Positions 7,772-15,875 of a stretch of 64,000 bases of DNA are shown here, in pieces. A model generated the notes under the pieces. The model saw only the letters and a program-made list of their open reading frames with translations, did no database searches and had not been told where the DNA came from. Numbering within the stretch: position 1 is the first letter of the stretch; the number at the start of each line of letters is the position of its first letter. The DNA lies in NCBI RefSeq assembly GCF_003148665.1, contig NZ_QGGQ01000001.1, positions 1 through 64,000 on the forward strand, written 5' to 3'. Position numbers and translations under genes: made by a program. Origin of the DNA: Maribacter polysiphoniae. Lineage in GTDB: Bacteria; Bacteroidota; Bacteroidia; Flavobacteriales; Flavobacteriaceae.

Positions 7772-9372
7772 TAAAAAGGTGTTTCAATATTCAACTGTTT
7801 ACAGAAATCGGCAATCGTTGCATCCGTTTTTAGCATCTGGGCATCCAAGGCCTGTATTTCTTTTGCCACAGCGGTAACGTCGATAGGCTCTTGCTCCTCA
7901 AAAGTATCTACATAACGTGGTATGTTCAGGTTGTAATCATTGTCCGCTATTTCCTTTAGGGTCGCTCTATAACTGTACTTTTCAATGACCTCGCGATTGG
8001 CATACGTATCTACGATGTCATCGATATGAGCCGGTAGCAATTTATTATCCTTGCCCTGTTTTCTAAATTTGTTGCTGGCATCTATGAATAAGACATCTTC
8101 ATTTTCTTCACGACATTTTTTAACGACCAAAATACAGGTAGGAATGCCCGTACCGAAGAAGATATTGGCCGGCAGACCAATAACGGCATCAATGTAGTTT
8201 CTATCTTCGATTAAATATCGGCGAATATGGCCTTCGGCAGCACCCCTGAATAAAACTCCGTGAGGTAAAACTGTTGCCATAATACCGTTTTCATCCAAAT
8301 GATAGATCATATGTTGTACAAAGGCAAAATCGGCTTTGCTCTTAGGTGCCAGCTTCCCGTATTGACTAAAACGGTCATCCGTACTATAAATACTTTTTGC
8401 GCTCCACTTGGCCGAAAATGGCGGATTTGCTACAATCGCCTCGGCACTTAGTTCCATATCCATATGTTGCGGTTCCTCCAACGTATCTTCTTGTTTGATG
8501 TCAAACTTTGAATAATGCACATCATGCAAAATCATGTTCATACGTGCTAGGTTGTAGGTAGTACGGTTCAATTCTTGACCATAAAAATTGCCTACATCGT
8601 CTACTTCCCTTGCCACCCGTAACAGCAATGAACCGCTACCACATGTCGGGTCGTAAACTGATTTTATGCGCTTTTTTCTGGTGGTTACAATACGCGCCAA
8701 AATGGTAGATACTTCTTGGGGGGTATAAAACTCCCCTGCCTTTTTGCCTGCTCTAGAAGCGAATTCACCGATTAGGTATTCGTAGGCATCCCCCAAAACA
8801 TCACTTTCCGTATCCTCAAGATGAAAATCAATTTCATCTAAACTGGCCAGAATCTTTGCGATGACTTCGTTCTTTGCCTTGAGTGAATTACCTAGTTTGG
8901 AAGAAGTTAAGTCCAGATCTTCGAAAAGGCTTATAAAGTCGTCTTCCGACTCAGTCCCCATAGTACTCTGTTCAATGTTTATCAGAATACGCTCTAAATC
9001 TTCAATGATGAAATACTGAGTAGCTTCGTCATTATCATTCGTTTCTACATTGGTAAGGTTTCCTCCCTTTTTTGCAATGGATGTGAACAATTCTGATGGC
9101 TTCAAAAAATAGCCCAACTCCTTGATACATGATTTTTGAACGGCTTCTAGGTATTTTTTTCCTTCTTCTGTTCTCTCATTAATCTCTACAAAATCTAAAG
9201 GGTCATTTTCCAGAATTCGGTCTGCATAAATATGTAATTTTTCAGATAGGTATTTGAAAAAGATGAAGCCCAAGATGTAGTTTCTATAATCGTCTGCATC
9301 CATTTTACCTCTTAAGAGGTTGGCAATCGCCCACAGTTGTTTTTGAAGTTGTTTTTTCTGATCTTCTGACAT
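7771..9372 (-). CDS. hsdM: Type I restriction-modification methyltransferase subunit (HsdM)
   Basis: This 533-residue N6-adenine methylase uses S-adenosylmethionine. An N-terminal helical HsdM_N domain is followed by GEFYTPQEV (about 213-221), motif I DPTCGSGS (241-248) and motif IV NPPF (316-319), the catalytic site of adenine methylases. The length is standard. It starts 9 bp after the AbiEii stop and overlaps hsdS by one base, so it appears co-transcribed with both. It protects host DNA and with HsdS forms an active methylase even without HsdR. No defects are seen. Confidence 0.96.
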   Translation of the reverse strand: MSEDQKKQLQKQLWAIANLLRGKMDADDYRNYILGFIFFKYLSEKLHIYADRILENDPLDFVEINERTEEGKKYLEAVQKSCIKELGYFLKPSELFTSIAKKGGNLTNVETNDNDEATQYFIIEDLERILINIEQSTMGTESEDDFISLFEDLDLTSSKLGNSLKAKNEVIAKILASLDEIDFHLEDTESDVLGDAYEYLIGEFASRAGKKAGEFYTPQEVSTILARIVTTRKKRIKSVYDPTCGSGSLLLRVAREVDDVGNFYGQELNRTTYNLARMNMILHDVHYSKFDIKQEDTLEEPQHMDMELSAEAIVANPPFSAKWSAKSIYSTDDRFSQYGKLAPKSKADFAFVQHMIYHLDENGIMATVLPHGVLFRGAAEGHIRRYLIEDRNYIDAVIGLPANIFFGTGIPTCILVVKKCREENEDVLFIDASNKFRKQGKDNKLLPAHIDDIVDTYANREVIEKYSYRATLKEIADNDYNLNIPRYVDTFEEQEPIDVTAVAKEIQALDAQMLKTDATIADFCKQLNIETPF

Positions 9373-9381
9373 TGGTGTTCC

Positions 9382-10173
9382 TTAAAGCTTTGAAATTAGT
9401 TGTTCTTTGATTAGTTCGTAAGCGTGTCTTTGGTCATACTCAATACCGGGTCGTAGCAATGCGTAAATATCCCCGCCAAAATCGGGGTCTTCCATTTTTT
9501 CATCCATATTTAATAAAAACACTTTTTGCGTCGGTGATTGTCCTTTTGAAAAATTCATGTATTCCCTATATGTTTTGACTAATTTCTGGGTATCAACATC
9601 TAACTGAGTCAAGGCTTGAAATAGGTCAAACAAATCCCTTCCTTTTCTTCGTTGGTATAATGCTCGAAGTTTTGTGGCCAGCAACTCCTCAATAGAAAAT
9701 GAATTCATACGGCAACTCCCAGAAAACCATCCATTTTCCATGGTATGTTCCAATTCGGTATAGCCCATAACCGTAAAATGCTCTCTTGTGTTAATTTCAA
9801 TCTTCAACCTCATATTGACTACCGGAGGAATCTCGGATTCGAAACGATAGGTAGCAGTATTCATATTAATGTTTTGCTTTATATTTCTTTTGGTTCCCAA
9901 AAAATCAAGTTGTTTTCCAATTGCTTGTAAGATAGGTTTTATAGGGCCCTCTTTGATTTGAACCAAATCAATATCTTCAGAATAACGTGCTTGCGGTTTC
10001 AAATAGATTTTATGCAACGCTGTACCACCTCGAAAGGCTACATGCTCTTTTAGAAAAGGATTTGAGAACAATGCAATAAGTGCACGTTCTATCACCAAGT
10101 CTTGCTCCACCTGGGCATCGGTTGGCCAAGGTGCATTTGCTTTCCATTCCGTAATATATCTCCTTGGTATCAT
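9382..10173 (-). CDS. abiEii: AbiEii-type nucleotidyltransferase toxin
   Basis: This 263-residue protein has the DNA-polymerase-beta-like signature of the AbiEii/AbiGii family: FRGGTALHK (about 47-55) and RYSEDIDL (63-70), with the paired acids D67 and D69. It also has the later conserved ELLATKLRALYQRRKGRDLFDL. Known members are toxins of type IV toxin-antitoxin pairs that block phage growth, and related enzymes modify tRNA. Its ATG overlaps the AbiEi stop (ATGA), so the pair is translationally coupled. It is 9 bp from hsdM, linking abortive infection and restriction in one operon. Confidence 0.93.
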   Translation of the reverse strand: MIPRRYITEWKANAPWPTDAQVEQDLVIERALIALFSNPFLKEHVAFRGGTALHKIYLKPQARYSEDIDLVQIKEGPIKPILQAIGKQLDFLGTKRNIKQNINMNTATYRFESEIPPVVNMRLKIEINTREHFTVMGYTELEHTMENGWFSGSCRMNSFSIEELLATKLRALYQRRKGRDLFDLFQALTQLDVDTQKLVKTYREYMNFSKGQSPTQKVFLLNMDEKMEDPDFGGDIYALLRPGIEYDQRHAYELIKEQLISKL

Positions 10174-10961
10174 GATAACTCTATTTCAGCATTTATAATA
10201 AGATTCCATTGTTCATTTTTAAATCCGCTTTTATTTTTATGGGATAATGACAATGGTGCGGTATTGGTTTTGTCTGAGTCTAAAACGGTCAATAAACCTG
10301 CTGCAAGTCTTGTTTCCCCTATCTGCTCTAGTAAATAGCCCAATCGCTGTATAGTCGGGAAAGACGAATCTTTGGCAGCGGCCATAAGTTTTGACGATTT
10401 TAAATTTTCACTAAGTTCTTCCAATACCAGAACTACTCTATTCAATCCCCCAATTTGTTTATGGTAATGGACAATATCTATGGCAGTCAGTTCAGGGGAT
10501 GATACAAGCACATAACCAGCTTCTGTCTTTTTTTTGACCAACCAATCGTTGTTCCAAGAGCTTTTTGTGAAAAAGCTCAAATGCTGATTCTTAGTCTTTA
10601 TATCTCTTAAAGCTGGTTTTTGAATTATTATTTGGGATTGCATAGGCTGTTGGTGTCCTGCCCCATGTAGTGCCGCTGCAGAATATAAACCTAGATAATA
10701 ATCCCTTTTCAGAAATTTCATCATATCATCCAAAAAATAAGTTGTAGGCAAAATTCCCTGATGAAAATATTGAGGAGGAACAATCACATAAAACTCCTTA
10801 CGTACCTGGGCAAGTTTGTTCTCTTTTTTTAACCGGTATAATTTTTGGGCAATCGCCTTTTCGTTTGGACCAAAACGCTCTCTAAGCTCATGAAGGCTAA
10901 TAGCATACCTACCCTGAGTTTGGATTTCATATAAATAATCTGAAATGTCTTGACCTATCAC
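10170..10961 (-). CDS. abiEi: AbiEi-type antitoxin / transcriptional autoregulator
   Basis: This 263-residue partner of the AbiEii toxin has an N-terminal winged-helix region (ISLHELRERFGPNEKAIAQK, then LYRLKKENKLAQVRKEFYVI). The AbiEi core follows, with GLYSAAALHGAGHQQP and the conserved SPELTAIDIVHY. Members of the family neutralise the toxin and repress their own operon by binding repeats near the promoter. It is the first gene of the long minus-strand defence operon, preceded by a -7 element at 11005-11012, so it may control everything down to the PIN gene. That last point is inference. Confidence 0.9.
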   Translation of the reverse strand: MIGQDISDYLYEIQTQGRYAISLHELRERFGPNEKAIAQKLYRLKKENKLAQVRKEFYVIVPPQYFHQGILPTTYFLDDMMKFLKRDYYLGLYSAAALHGAGHQQPMQSQIIIQKPALRDIKTKNQHLSFFTKSSWNNDWLVKKKTEAGYVLVSSPELTAIDIVHYHKQIGGLNRVVLVLEELSENLKSSKLMAAAKDSSFPTIQRLGYLLEQIGETRLAAGLLTVLDSDKTNTAPLSLSHKNKSGFKNEQWNLIINAEIELS

Positions 10962-11004
10962 AATAAATCTATTTGCGTAAAATTATGATAAATGTAGTTA
11001 ATTG

Positions 11005-11012
11005 CAAACATA
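11005..11012 (-). promoter_or_regulatory. Probable -7 promoter element of the defence operon
   Basis: The minus strand reads TATGTTTG, a full match to the Bacteroidota -7 pattern TAnnTTTG, 43 bp before the abiEi start. No clear TTG -33 element lies at 17-23 bp spacing, so this is a weak or regulated promoter candidate. It is the only good match upstream of abiEi. Confidence 0.4.
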
Positions 11013-11091
11013 TATTTATATAATTTTTAGGATATTAGTGTTTCTAGTTAAACTAAACCCCAAATCTTACCATAACTTAACTGCGCTTGGA

Positions 11092-11149
11092 TCCTGTGCG
11101 GTTTTCGCAGCGTTCTAGCAGATAAGCGACAAGCAAAAACCGCATAGGG
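11092..11149. repeat. Imperfect long inverted repeat beside the DUF6730 remnant
   Basis: CCTGTGCGGTTTT at 11093-11105 pairs with AAAACCGCATAGG at 11136-11148, with 12 of 13 positions complementary around a loop of about 30 bases. It is GC-richer than its surroundings and directly abuts the decayed DUF6730 3' end. It could be the old operon terminator, an oriT-like structure or part of an element end. The rest of the 432-bp gap 10962-11393 holds the operon promoter, the DUF6730 remnant and about 170 bp in which I see nothing recognisable. Confidence 0.55.
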
Positions 11150-11222
11150 CGCACACTACTTTTAATTTGGAACGATATCTTTTACCTTAACGTTTGTCCA
11201 ATATGCTTTTTAATGGTTATAA
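11150..11222 (-). pseudogene. Decayed 3' end of a second DUF6730 gene
   Basis: CGCACACTACTTTT and the following bases at 11150-11188 match 13232-13270, the 3' end of the intact DUF6730 gene, at 33 of 39 positions. Read on the minus strand the remnant aligns codon by codon (H-stop-K-A-Y..., then VKDIVPN-stop-K-stop, against HYKSY... and KEKDNVSDQK-stop), with stop codons replacing Tyr and Gln. The similarity covers the end of the coding region and the bases after the stop. It marks the place where an earlier copy of the mobilization module ended. Confidence 0.65.
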
Positions 11223-11393
11223 ACCTAATCAGTAAACATTCTGGAATAATTCGAATTTGATGTCACTAGGACAATTGGGGGGATAAAATAGAGGAGCAAT
11301 GAAGAATGACTACTATAATAAGCAAGCAAATTGTTTTAAAGAGATTTTAAATAAAAATATGGATGTTGAATAGTCAAATCAATCCTGATGAAA

Positions 11394-11801
11394 TCAATTT
11401 TTTTTCAACCTTTTTTCCATAAATGTCACTTTATCCTTTTCCGCCTGTAGCAACCGCTCGTAAAGCTTCCTATTCTCTTCATAGGCATCCATTAATTTGT
11501 CAAGTGGATTGAAAGTACAACCATAATTAACAGCCGAAGAATTATCTACATGGTATGTGTTTCCTATGATATTCAAAATCGCCTCTTCCGAAAAGTTCTC
11601 GATTCCTTCCTTGGTTACACCAAGTGCCTTTGCGATTTCCTCCAATTTGGCATCGTCCACTTTCTGGCTGTTCTCGATATTGGATATCGCCTGTTGGCTG
11701 ATGCCCAGTTCTTCGGCCAAGGTCTCCTGCTTCATCCCACGGAGTTCCCTGATCCTGCCGATCTTTCTACCTAAATGGTTGTTTTTGGTCTTTGTCTCCA
11801 T
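11394..11801 (-). CDS. XRE-family transcriptional regulator
   Basis: This 135-residue protein has a Cro/CI helix-turn-helix at residues about 12-67: IGRIRELRGMKQETLAEELG, then ISQQAISNIENSQKVDDAKL and ALGVTKEGIENF. The C-terminal tail is charged and probably coiled (LMDAYEENRKLYERLLQAEK). It is divergent from the HEPN-type gene across a 140-bp gap that contains a TTGTA-N3-TACAA inverted repeat, so it probably controls itself and that gene. A TATATTTG -7 element ends only 4 bp before its ATG, so its mRNA may be nearly leaderless. Regulators of this form are common next to cargo in Bacteroidota mobile elements. Confidence 0.9.
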   Translation of the reverse strand: METKTKNNHLGRKIGRIRELRGMKQETLAEELGISQQAISNIENSQKVDDAKLEEIAKALGVTKEGIENFSEEAILNIIGNTYHVDNSSAVNYGCTFNPLDKLMDAYEENRKLYERLLQAEKDKVTFMEKRLKKN

Positions 11802-11805
11802 ATCC

Positions 11806-11849
11806 CAAATATAGCTTGTTTCTAAAAATTAACCTATTGTAAAATACAA
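11806..11849. promoter_or_regulatory. XRE promoter -7 element and candidate operator
   Basis: On the minus strand 11813-11806 reads TATATTTG (TAnnTTTG), four bases before the XRE start. At 11837-11849 lies TTGTA-AAA-TACAA, a 5+5 inverted repeat of the size bound by Cro/CI-type dimers; another TACAA occurs at 11865-11869. The site sits between the divergent XRE and HEPN genes. The operator role is inferred. Confidence 0.4.
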
Positions 11850-11941
11850 ACATCGGCAATAAATTACAAGTATGAATGGTGGGATACGGGGAACTTTGGA
11901 CCTATTATCGTATTGAATGAAAAACTTTAATACATCGTACC

Positions 11942-13156
11942 ATGGCAAACAACCTGAAAATACCTGAAAATTTTAAGAAAAGTGAGGAACTGTTAAACTT
12001 AATGGACGATATCCTGAACGTTATCGCCATCGACAGAGTCTTTCTCTCGAGCCTACAGGAAGAGGGCGACACAAAGTACCATATCATAACCTTGCTTGTG
12101 GATGTCAACAACGACCCCATTCCCAATAAGATAGTGGAATTGGTAACAATGACGGGAAAGCAGCACCCCGATTTCAGGATAAGGGTCTACACGGAACACC
12201 AATACGAGATCGGTCTTGATCGAGGCACACTCTATTTTATGCGGCATTGCTATTGCGGAACCATTATTTATGCGAGTCCTAATGGGGATAATGGGGTGAA
12301 CCTATTCGACTATTCGGAAAAGGCCATGGACACATTGGTCAAAAAGGGCAAACGATACTTCGATATCGAAATGCGAAAGGTCGATGCCTTTGCCAGGACC
12401 GCCGATGGGCTAATTAAGGAGGGTGATTATGCCATTGCTACGTTCAATATGCACCAGGCTTATGAACTTTCGTTCCGGTCCATAGAACAGATGTGCATCG
12501 GCAGGAGCAAAATCACCCACAGCATTATTAGCCATATCAACTATTGCAAGCCTTTCTTTCCAACGCTCCGGCCATTTTCCGAAACCTTGGACATGGAGGA
12601 CAACGAACTTCTGTTGCTCGTGGAACATGCTTATAATGTGGCGCGTTACGGCAACGAATTCGAGATCACCATGGGACAGGTACTAAGGATTCGAAGCGAC
12701 CTAAAGGATTTTATCCAGGAAGCGCAGTCCATTTTCCATAGACACCTTTCCATCTGTACGGAAGGTGTTGAAGTGGATGAAAAGGCCTGCGAAATGGAAA
12801 CCCCGGCTATTCTCACGAACGAAAGGGGCAAACATGAAACATCCATTTTGGATAGATTGAAGGACCTGAAACAACAGCATTACGATACCTTGAAACCCTA
12901 CATACCGCAAAAGGGACTTTTCCAAGTGAACCTAGTCACGGAGGGCTATCTTGAAACCTCGTTCATGATTACGAACTTGTTAAAGGTCTGCATTATGGCA
13001 TTGGAAACGGAACATCTACCCAATCGGACCGTCCCGAGTCCCGAACACAATGTGAAGGAAGTCCTCGGATATGTCCTCGATATGCTGCCCCACGAGGAAA
13101 TGGAATTCTTGGACAAGGTCAGAGGTTTGATAGAGAGTATATCTCCTAAACAGTAA
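11942..13156 (+). CDS. HEPN-domain protein with N-terminal MNT-like region
   Basis: This 404-residue soluble protein starts with a region shaped like a degenerate nucleotidyltransferase (LMDDILNVIAIDRVFLSSLQ, then YHIITLLVD). From residue about 145 it becomes a HEPN-like helical bundle: DYAIATFNMHQAYELSFRSI, then LLVEHAYNVARYGNEFEI and VLRIRSDLKDFIQEAQ. Bacteroidota elements often carry such proteins beside an XRE gene. The RX4-6H motif of active HEPN RNases is not clear here, so catalysis is uncertain. The last 130 residues are unfamiliar. By eye its sequence is GC-richer than the defence operon beside it, which suggests a different origin. It is divergent from the XRE gene. Confidence 0.65.
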   Translation: MANNLKIPENFKKSEELLNLMDDILNVIAIDRVFLSSLQEEGDTKYHIITLLVDVNNDPIPNKIVELVTMTGKQHPDFRIRVYTEHQYEIGLDRGTLYFMRHCYCGTIIYASPNGDNGVNLFDYSEKAMDTLVKKGKRYFDIEMRKVDAFARTADGLIKEGDYAIATFNMHQAYELSFRSIEQMCIGRSKITHSIISHINYCKPFFPTLRPFSETLDMEDNELLLLVEHAYNVARYGNEFEITMGQVLRIRSDLKDFIQEAQSIFHRHLSICTEGVEVDEKACEMETPAILTNERGKHETSILDRLKDLKQQHYDTLKPYIPQKGLFQVNLVTEGYLETSFMITNLLKVCIMALETEHLPNRTVPSPEHNVKEVLGYVLDMLPHEEMEFLDKVRGLIESISPKQ

Positions 13157-13237
13157 CTCTTGTATGTAGATTATGAAAAAAAACGATTGGGAAACTGCCT
13201 GAATAAAACTTGAAATGAATATTCCAAAGGACGCACA

Positions 13238-13711
13238 CTACTTTTGATCTGAAACATTATCTTTTTCCTTTATCCATTTTTGATACGATTTATAATGCTC
13301 TGGGTTTTGGCCAAAGTATCCTTCAAGATTTGAAATTATTCGTTGCTCCCCTTTTACAAATGCTCCTTCCTGAATATTACCTGTTTGAGACACCCTGAAA
13401 GCTAGATAACCAATAATTACCAAGGAGATAAACCAAATCGAATAATGAAGCCATAGCTGTACTTTTGGGACTGATCTGGCTTTTGAAATCTGTTCCCCGA
13501 TAATCTGAACGAAGGCCTGAATCCTTTTGTTTCTGTCTTCCTCGGAATCCAGATGTTCTCGGAGCATCCTTTCAATTTTGGATGTATCCGGTTCTATTTT
13601 GATTTCATACACGTTTTGAGTGAGTCTCTCTAACTTGACCAAAGACTTATTAAATCCGTCCAGCTCGTCATTGAGCAGTTCCATTACCTCATCCAGTTTT
13701 TTATACCCCAT
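13238..13711 (-). CDS. DUF6730-type membrane protein of mobilizable elements
   Basis: This 157-residue protein has an N-terminal coiled region (LDEVMELLNDELDGFNKSLV, then KLERLTQNVYEIKIEPDTSK), one membrane helix at about residues 85-104 (LHYSIWFISLVIIGYLAFRV) and a short C-terminal tail. Proteins of this form regularly follow the relaxase gene in Bacteroidota integrative elements; their function is not established. It lies 11 bp after mobA on the same strand. Its last 39 bases, including the bases after the stop, recur in decayed form at 11150-11188. I assign the family by its layout and position. Confidence 0.75.
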   Translation of the reverse strand: MGYKKLDEVMELLNDELDGFNKSLVKLERLTQNVYEIKIEPDTSKIERMLREHLDSEEDRNKRIQAFVQIIGEQISKARSVPKVQLWLHYSIWFISLVIIGYLAFRVSQTGNIQEGAFVKGEQRIISNLEGYFGQNPEHYKSYQKWIKEKDNVSDQK

Positions 13712-13722
13712 AACCTTTACTT

Positions 13723-14592
13723 TTAATATCCGATACCCGGATCAATGGCTCTCTTGATTGTTTTTTTGATTATGTTTTTAGCAATACTAGAAGCGAGGTT
13801 GGTACTCATTTCCAAGGTTTTTCCCAATAGCTGGACTGATTTATCCGCTACTATGGATTTTCCAACACCTTTTTTCTGTAAAAGCTGTCCCATTATTTTC
13901 CCTCCGGACATGGAACGGTGTACCTCGCTTGCCTTGAAGTTATGGCCTTGGTACTCGAACCGGAACCCCTGCAATTTGTTCGCTTTGTTGATACTTGGGA
14001 TGACCTCCACATTCCTTTTTTGCATTGCCTTGATATAACCGTCGAGCGTTTTTGGCCTTTCGTTCTCCATTACCCTCTGATGGATGTTCTTTATCTCAAG
14101 ACGGGTATGTATGGAATCCAGTTGCTTTTCCAATTGTACTTCCTTGACCGTGGTCAACTCCATTTTCTTGGCCACGCTTTCGGCTGCGAATTGGCTCCGT
14201 TTACCAATAAAACTGTCATTATAGGCTTTTCCATCAAAACTGATACGGTTCACATACAGATGCACATGGGTATGTGCCTTGTCCCTATGGACGAATGCAA
14301 TTGCCTGTCGTTCTTTCAATTGCATTTCCTTGATGAACCTCTGGGTGAGTTCCCCAAGTTGCCGCTTGGTCAGGTTCCTGCCATCTTCCCGGGTCGGGCT
14401 GAGTATAAAGCTCAGGGTATTCTTTTGGCAACGGGTGTTTTCTTCCTGGATAAGTCTGAACTCTTCGGTAATCTGTCTAGGATTCTCACCTACCACATGT
14501 TGGCTAAAGACCACTTCCGAATCCTTCTCCTGGTTCCAACCGTATTCCATACATGCTCCCGTATGCGCTATGGATTTTCCTTTTCCTATCAT
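13723..14592 (-). CDS. mobA: MobA-type relaxase
   Basis: This 289-residue relaxase/mobilization nuclease would nick the element at oriT and lead the strand during transfer. The metal-binding motif is visible as VHRDKAHTHVHLYVNRI (H102, H107, H109, H111). Y17 in CMEYGWN is a candidate catalytic tyrosine. SFILSPTREDGRNL (about 61-74) matches the conserved relaxase core. The C-terminal part is basic. Its ATG overlaps the mobC stop (ATGA). It has no type IV secretion genes nearby, so the element would need a helper conjugative system. Confidence 0.93.
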   Translation of the reverse strand: MIGKGKSIAHTGACMEYGWNQEKDSEVVFSQHVVGENPRQITEEFRLIQEENTRCQKNTLSFILSPTREDGRNLTKRQLGELTQRFIKEMQLKERQAIAFVHRDKAHTHVHLYVNRISFDGKAYNDSFIGKRSQFAAESVAKKMELTTVKEVQLEKQLDSIHTRLEIKNIHQRVMENERPKTLDGYIKAMQKRNVEVIPSINKANKLQGFRFEYQGHNFKASEVHRSMSGGKIMGQLLQKKGVGKSIVADKSVQLLGKTLEMSTNLASSIAKNIIKKTIKRAIDPGIGY

Positions 14593-14894
14593 TTCTTTGT
14601 TCTTTTGAAATTATACAGGTGCGTTCGTATTTCCTCTGCCAATTTTTCAACCTCGCTTGCCAGTTTTGGATTGTGTTTCTTGAACATATTACGAATACTG
14701 ACAAAGTTGTTTTTATACTTGACCAGCATTCTATAATGTGTCAACTGTTCTTCTGTCAAACGTTCGATGACCGAATTTCCAAAAGCGGAACTGCGACAAT
14801 ATTCGGAAAGGGAAATACCTGCACGTTCCGCCCTTTTTCTGAGTAGTTTCTTTTCATAAATGGAACATCGGAATTTGATATAGGTCCTTTTCAT
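14589..14894 (-). CDS. mobC: MobC-type mobilization accessory protein
   Basis: This 101-residue basic protein starts MKRTYIKFRCSIYEKKLLRK and continues RAERAGISLSEYCRSSAFG, a ribbon-helix-helix pattern typical of MobC/plasmid mobilization relaxosome proteins. These bind oriT and help the relaxase. I chose ATG 14894 because it overlaps the primase stop in an ATGA junction; the longer start at 14930 would add 12 residues inside the primase gene. The C-terminus overlaps the mobA start by four bases, so primase, mobC and mobA are translationally coupled. Confidence 0.88.
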   Translation of the reverse strand: MKRTYIKFRCSIYEKKLLRKRAERAGISLSEYCRSSAFGNSVIERLTEEQLTHYRMLVKYKNNFVSIRNMFKKHNPKLASEVEKLAEEIRTHLYNFKRTKK

Positions 14895-15853
14895 TTCTTT
14901 TTTTCTTTGCGACCGCCGGGAGCAAAGCAAGTTTGTTTTTGTGGCAACAAAAACACATCTTGCGTTTCCTGCCCAAGTGCATTTTTAGTATTATTTATGA
15001 GCCATTCGTTCATGTCATTAAATCCTGTATAAAGCTTTGATTTATCCTCACAATTCTTGGAGTGCTCCATCAATTTTTTGGCAGTTCGTTTCCCATTGGG
15101 ATCATTGTCCAGATAGAGATCGATCTGTAAATAACAGTTCATTATCTCGCTTGTCTTTGAAATGAATGCTATGGAGTTCATGACCAAGAAATCATGTTCT
15201 GCTTCCAATCTAGGACTGACCTCAATAATGGATAACAGGTCGAACATCCCTTCGGTGATGATGAGCTTGGTATGGCCATTTCTGATATGGGTGATGTCTT
15301 TCGGTGAACTGGAATTCTTATAGTATTTGTTCCGTAGTTCCCATCCCCCGGATTCATTATGGAGTCCGATTGCGAAATAGCTTTTGCCCTTAAAACCATA
15401 ATGGACTTCCTTACAATATCCCAAAGCGGTTTTCAGTTCAATGTTTCTTGATTTCAAATACTCTTTCAATGCAACATGGGTCAACTCCTTAATTTTTATG
15501 ATAATTATTTTATGTGTGTTTTCTTCTTCCGTCATTAAAATTGGCTGCTGTTGAAAAGAAAAAGACGTCTGGTCTTGTCCGATTAGTTTCAATGCTTCCC
15601 TTACCGAAGATTTGGTTATCAGGCACACCAGGTCTATCACATTGCCTCCTATTCCTGCTCCGTGATCGTACCATCTGTTAAGTTTCTTGGACACTTTGAA
15701 AGAGGCTTGCGTTTCTGAGCGGAAAGGGCTCAGGAACCAAGCTTCTTTTTCGCTTGACTTGGTCGGAAAGTGCCCTAACTTTGCCATCGTGGCAACGATG
15801 CAAACGTTACGGGCTCTTTCACACGATAGCTTAATCATTCTTTTTTCTTTCAT
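14891..15853 (-). CDS. DnaG-like (Toprim) primase of the mobile element
   Basis: This 320-residue protein has the layout of CHC2-type primases of Bacteroidota elements. Its N-terminal region is LGHFPTKSSEKEAWFLSPFR, then KLNRWYDHGAGIGGNVIDLV. It ends in a Toprim catalytic centre: LIITEGMFDLLS with E201, and DLYLDNDPNGKRTAKKL with D249 and D251. The zinc-binding cysteines and histidine of the CHC2 finger are not evident, so the finger is degenerate. It would make primers on the transferred single strand. It follows a repeat-rich 224-bp region and is coupled to mobC by an ATGA overlap. Confidence 0.88.
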   Translation of the reverse strand: MKEKRMIKLSCERARNVCIVATMAKLGHFPTKSSEKEAWFLSPFRSETQASFKVSKKLNRWYDHGAGIGGNVIDLVCLITKSSVREALKLIGQDQTSFSFQQQPILMTEEENTHKIIIIKIKELTHVALKEYLKSRNIELKTALGYCKEVHYGFKGKSYFAIGLHNESGGWELRNKYYKNSSSPKDITHIRNGHTKLIITEGMFDLLSIIEVSPRLEAEHDFLVMNSIAFISKTSEIMNCYLQIDLYLDNDPNGKRTAKKLMEHSKNCEDKSKLYTGFNDMNEWLINNTKNALGQETQDVFLLPQKQTCFAPGGRKEKKK

Positions 15854-15875
15854 CAGCCTCTTTTTAGTGAATTTC

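Noticed and set aside
13918-14736. Long plus-strand open frame (272 codons) opposite mobA and mobC
   Set aside because: It lies entirely antisense to well-supported relaxase genes and shows no family motifs; a shadow frame.
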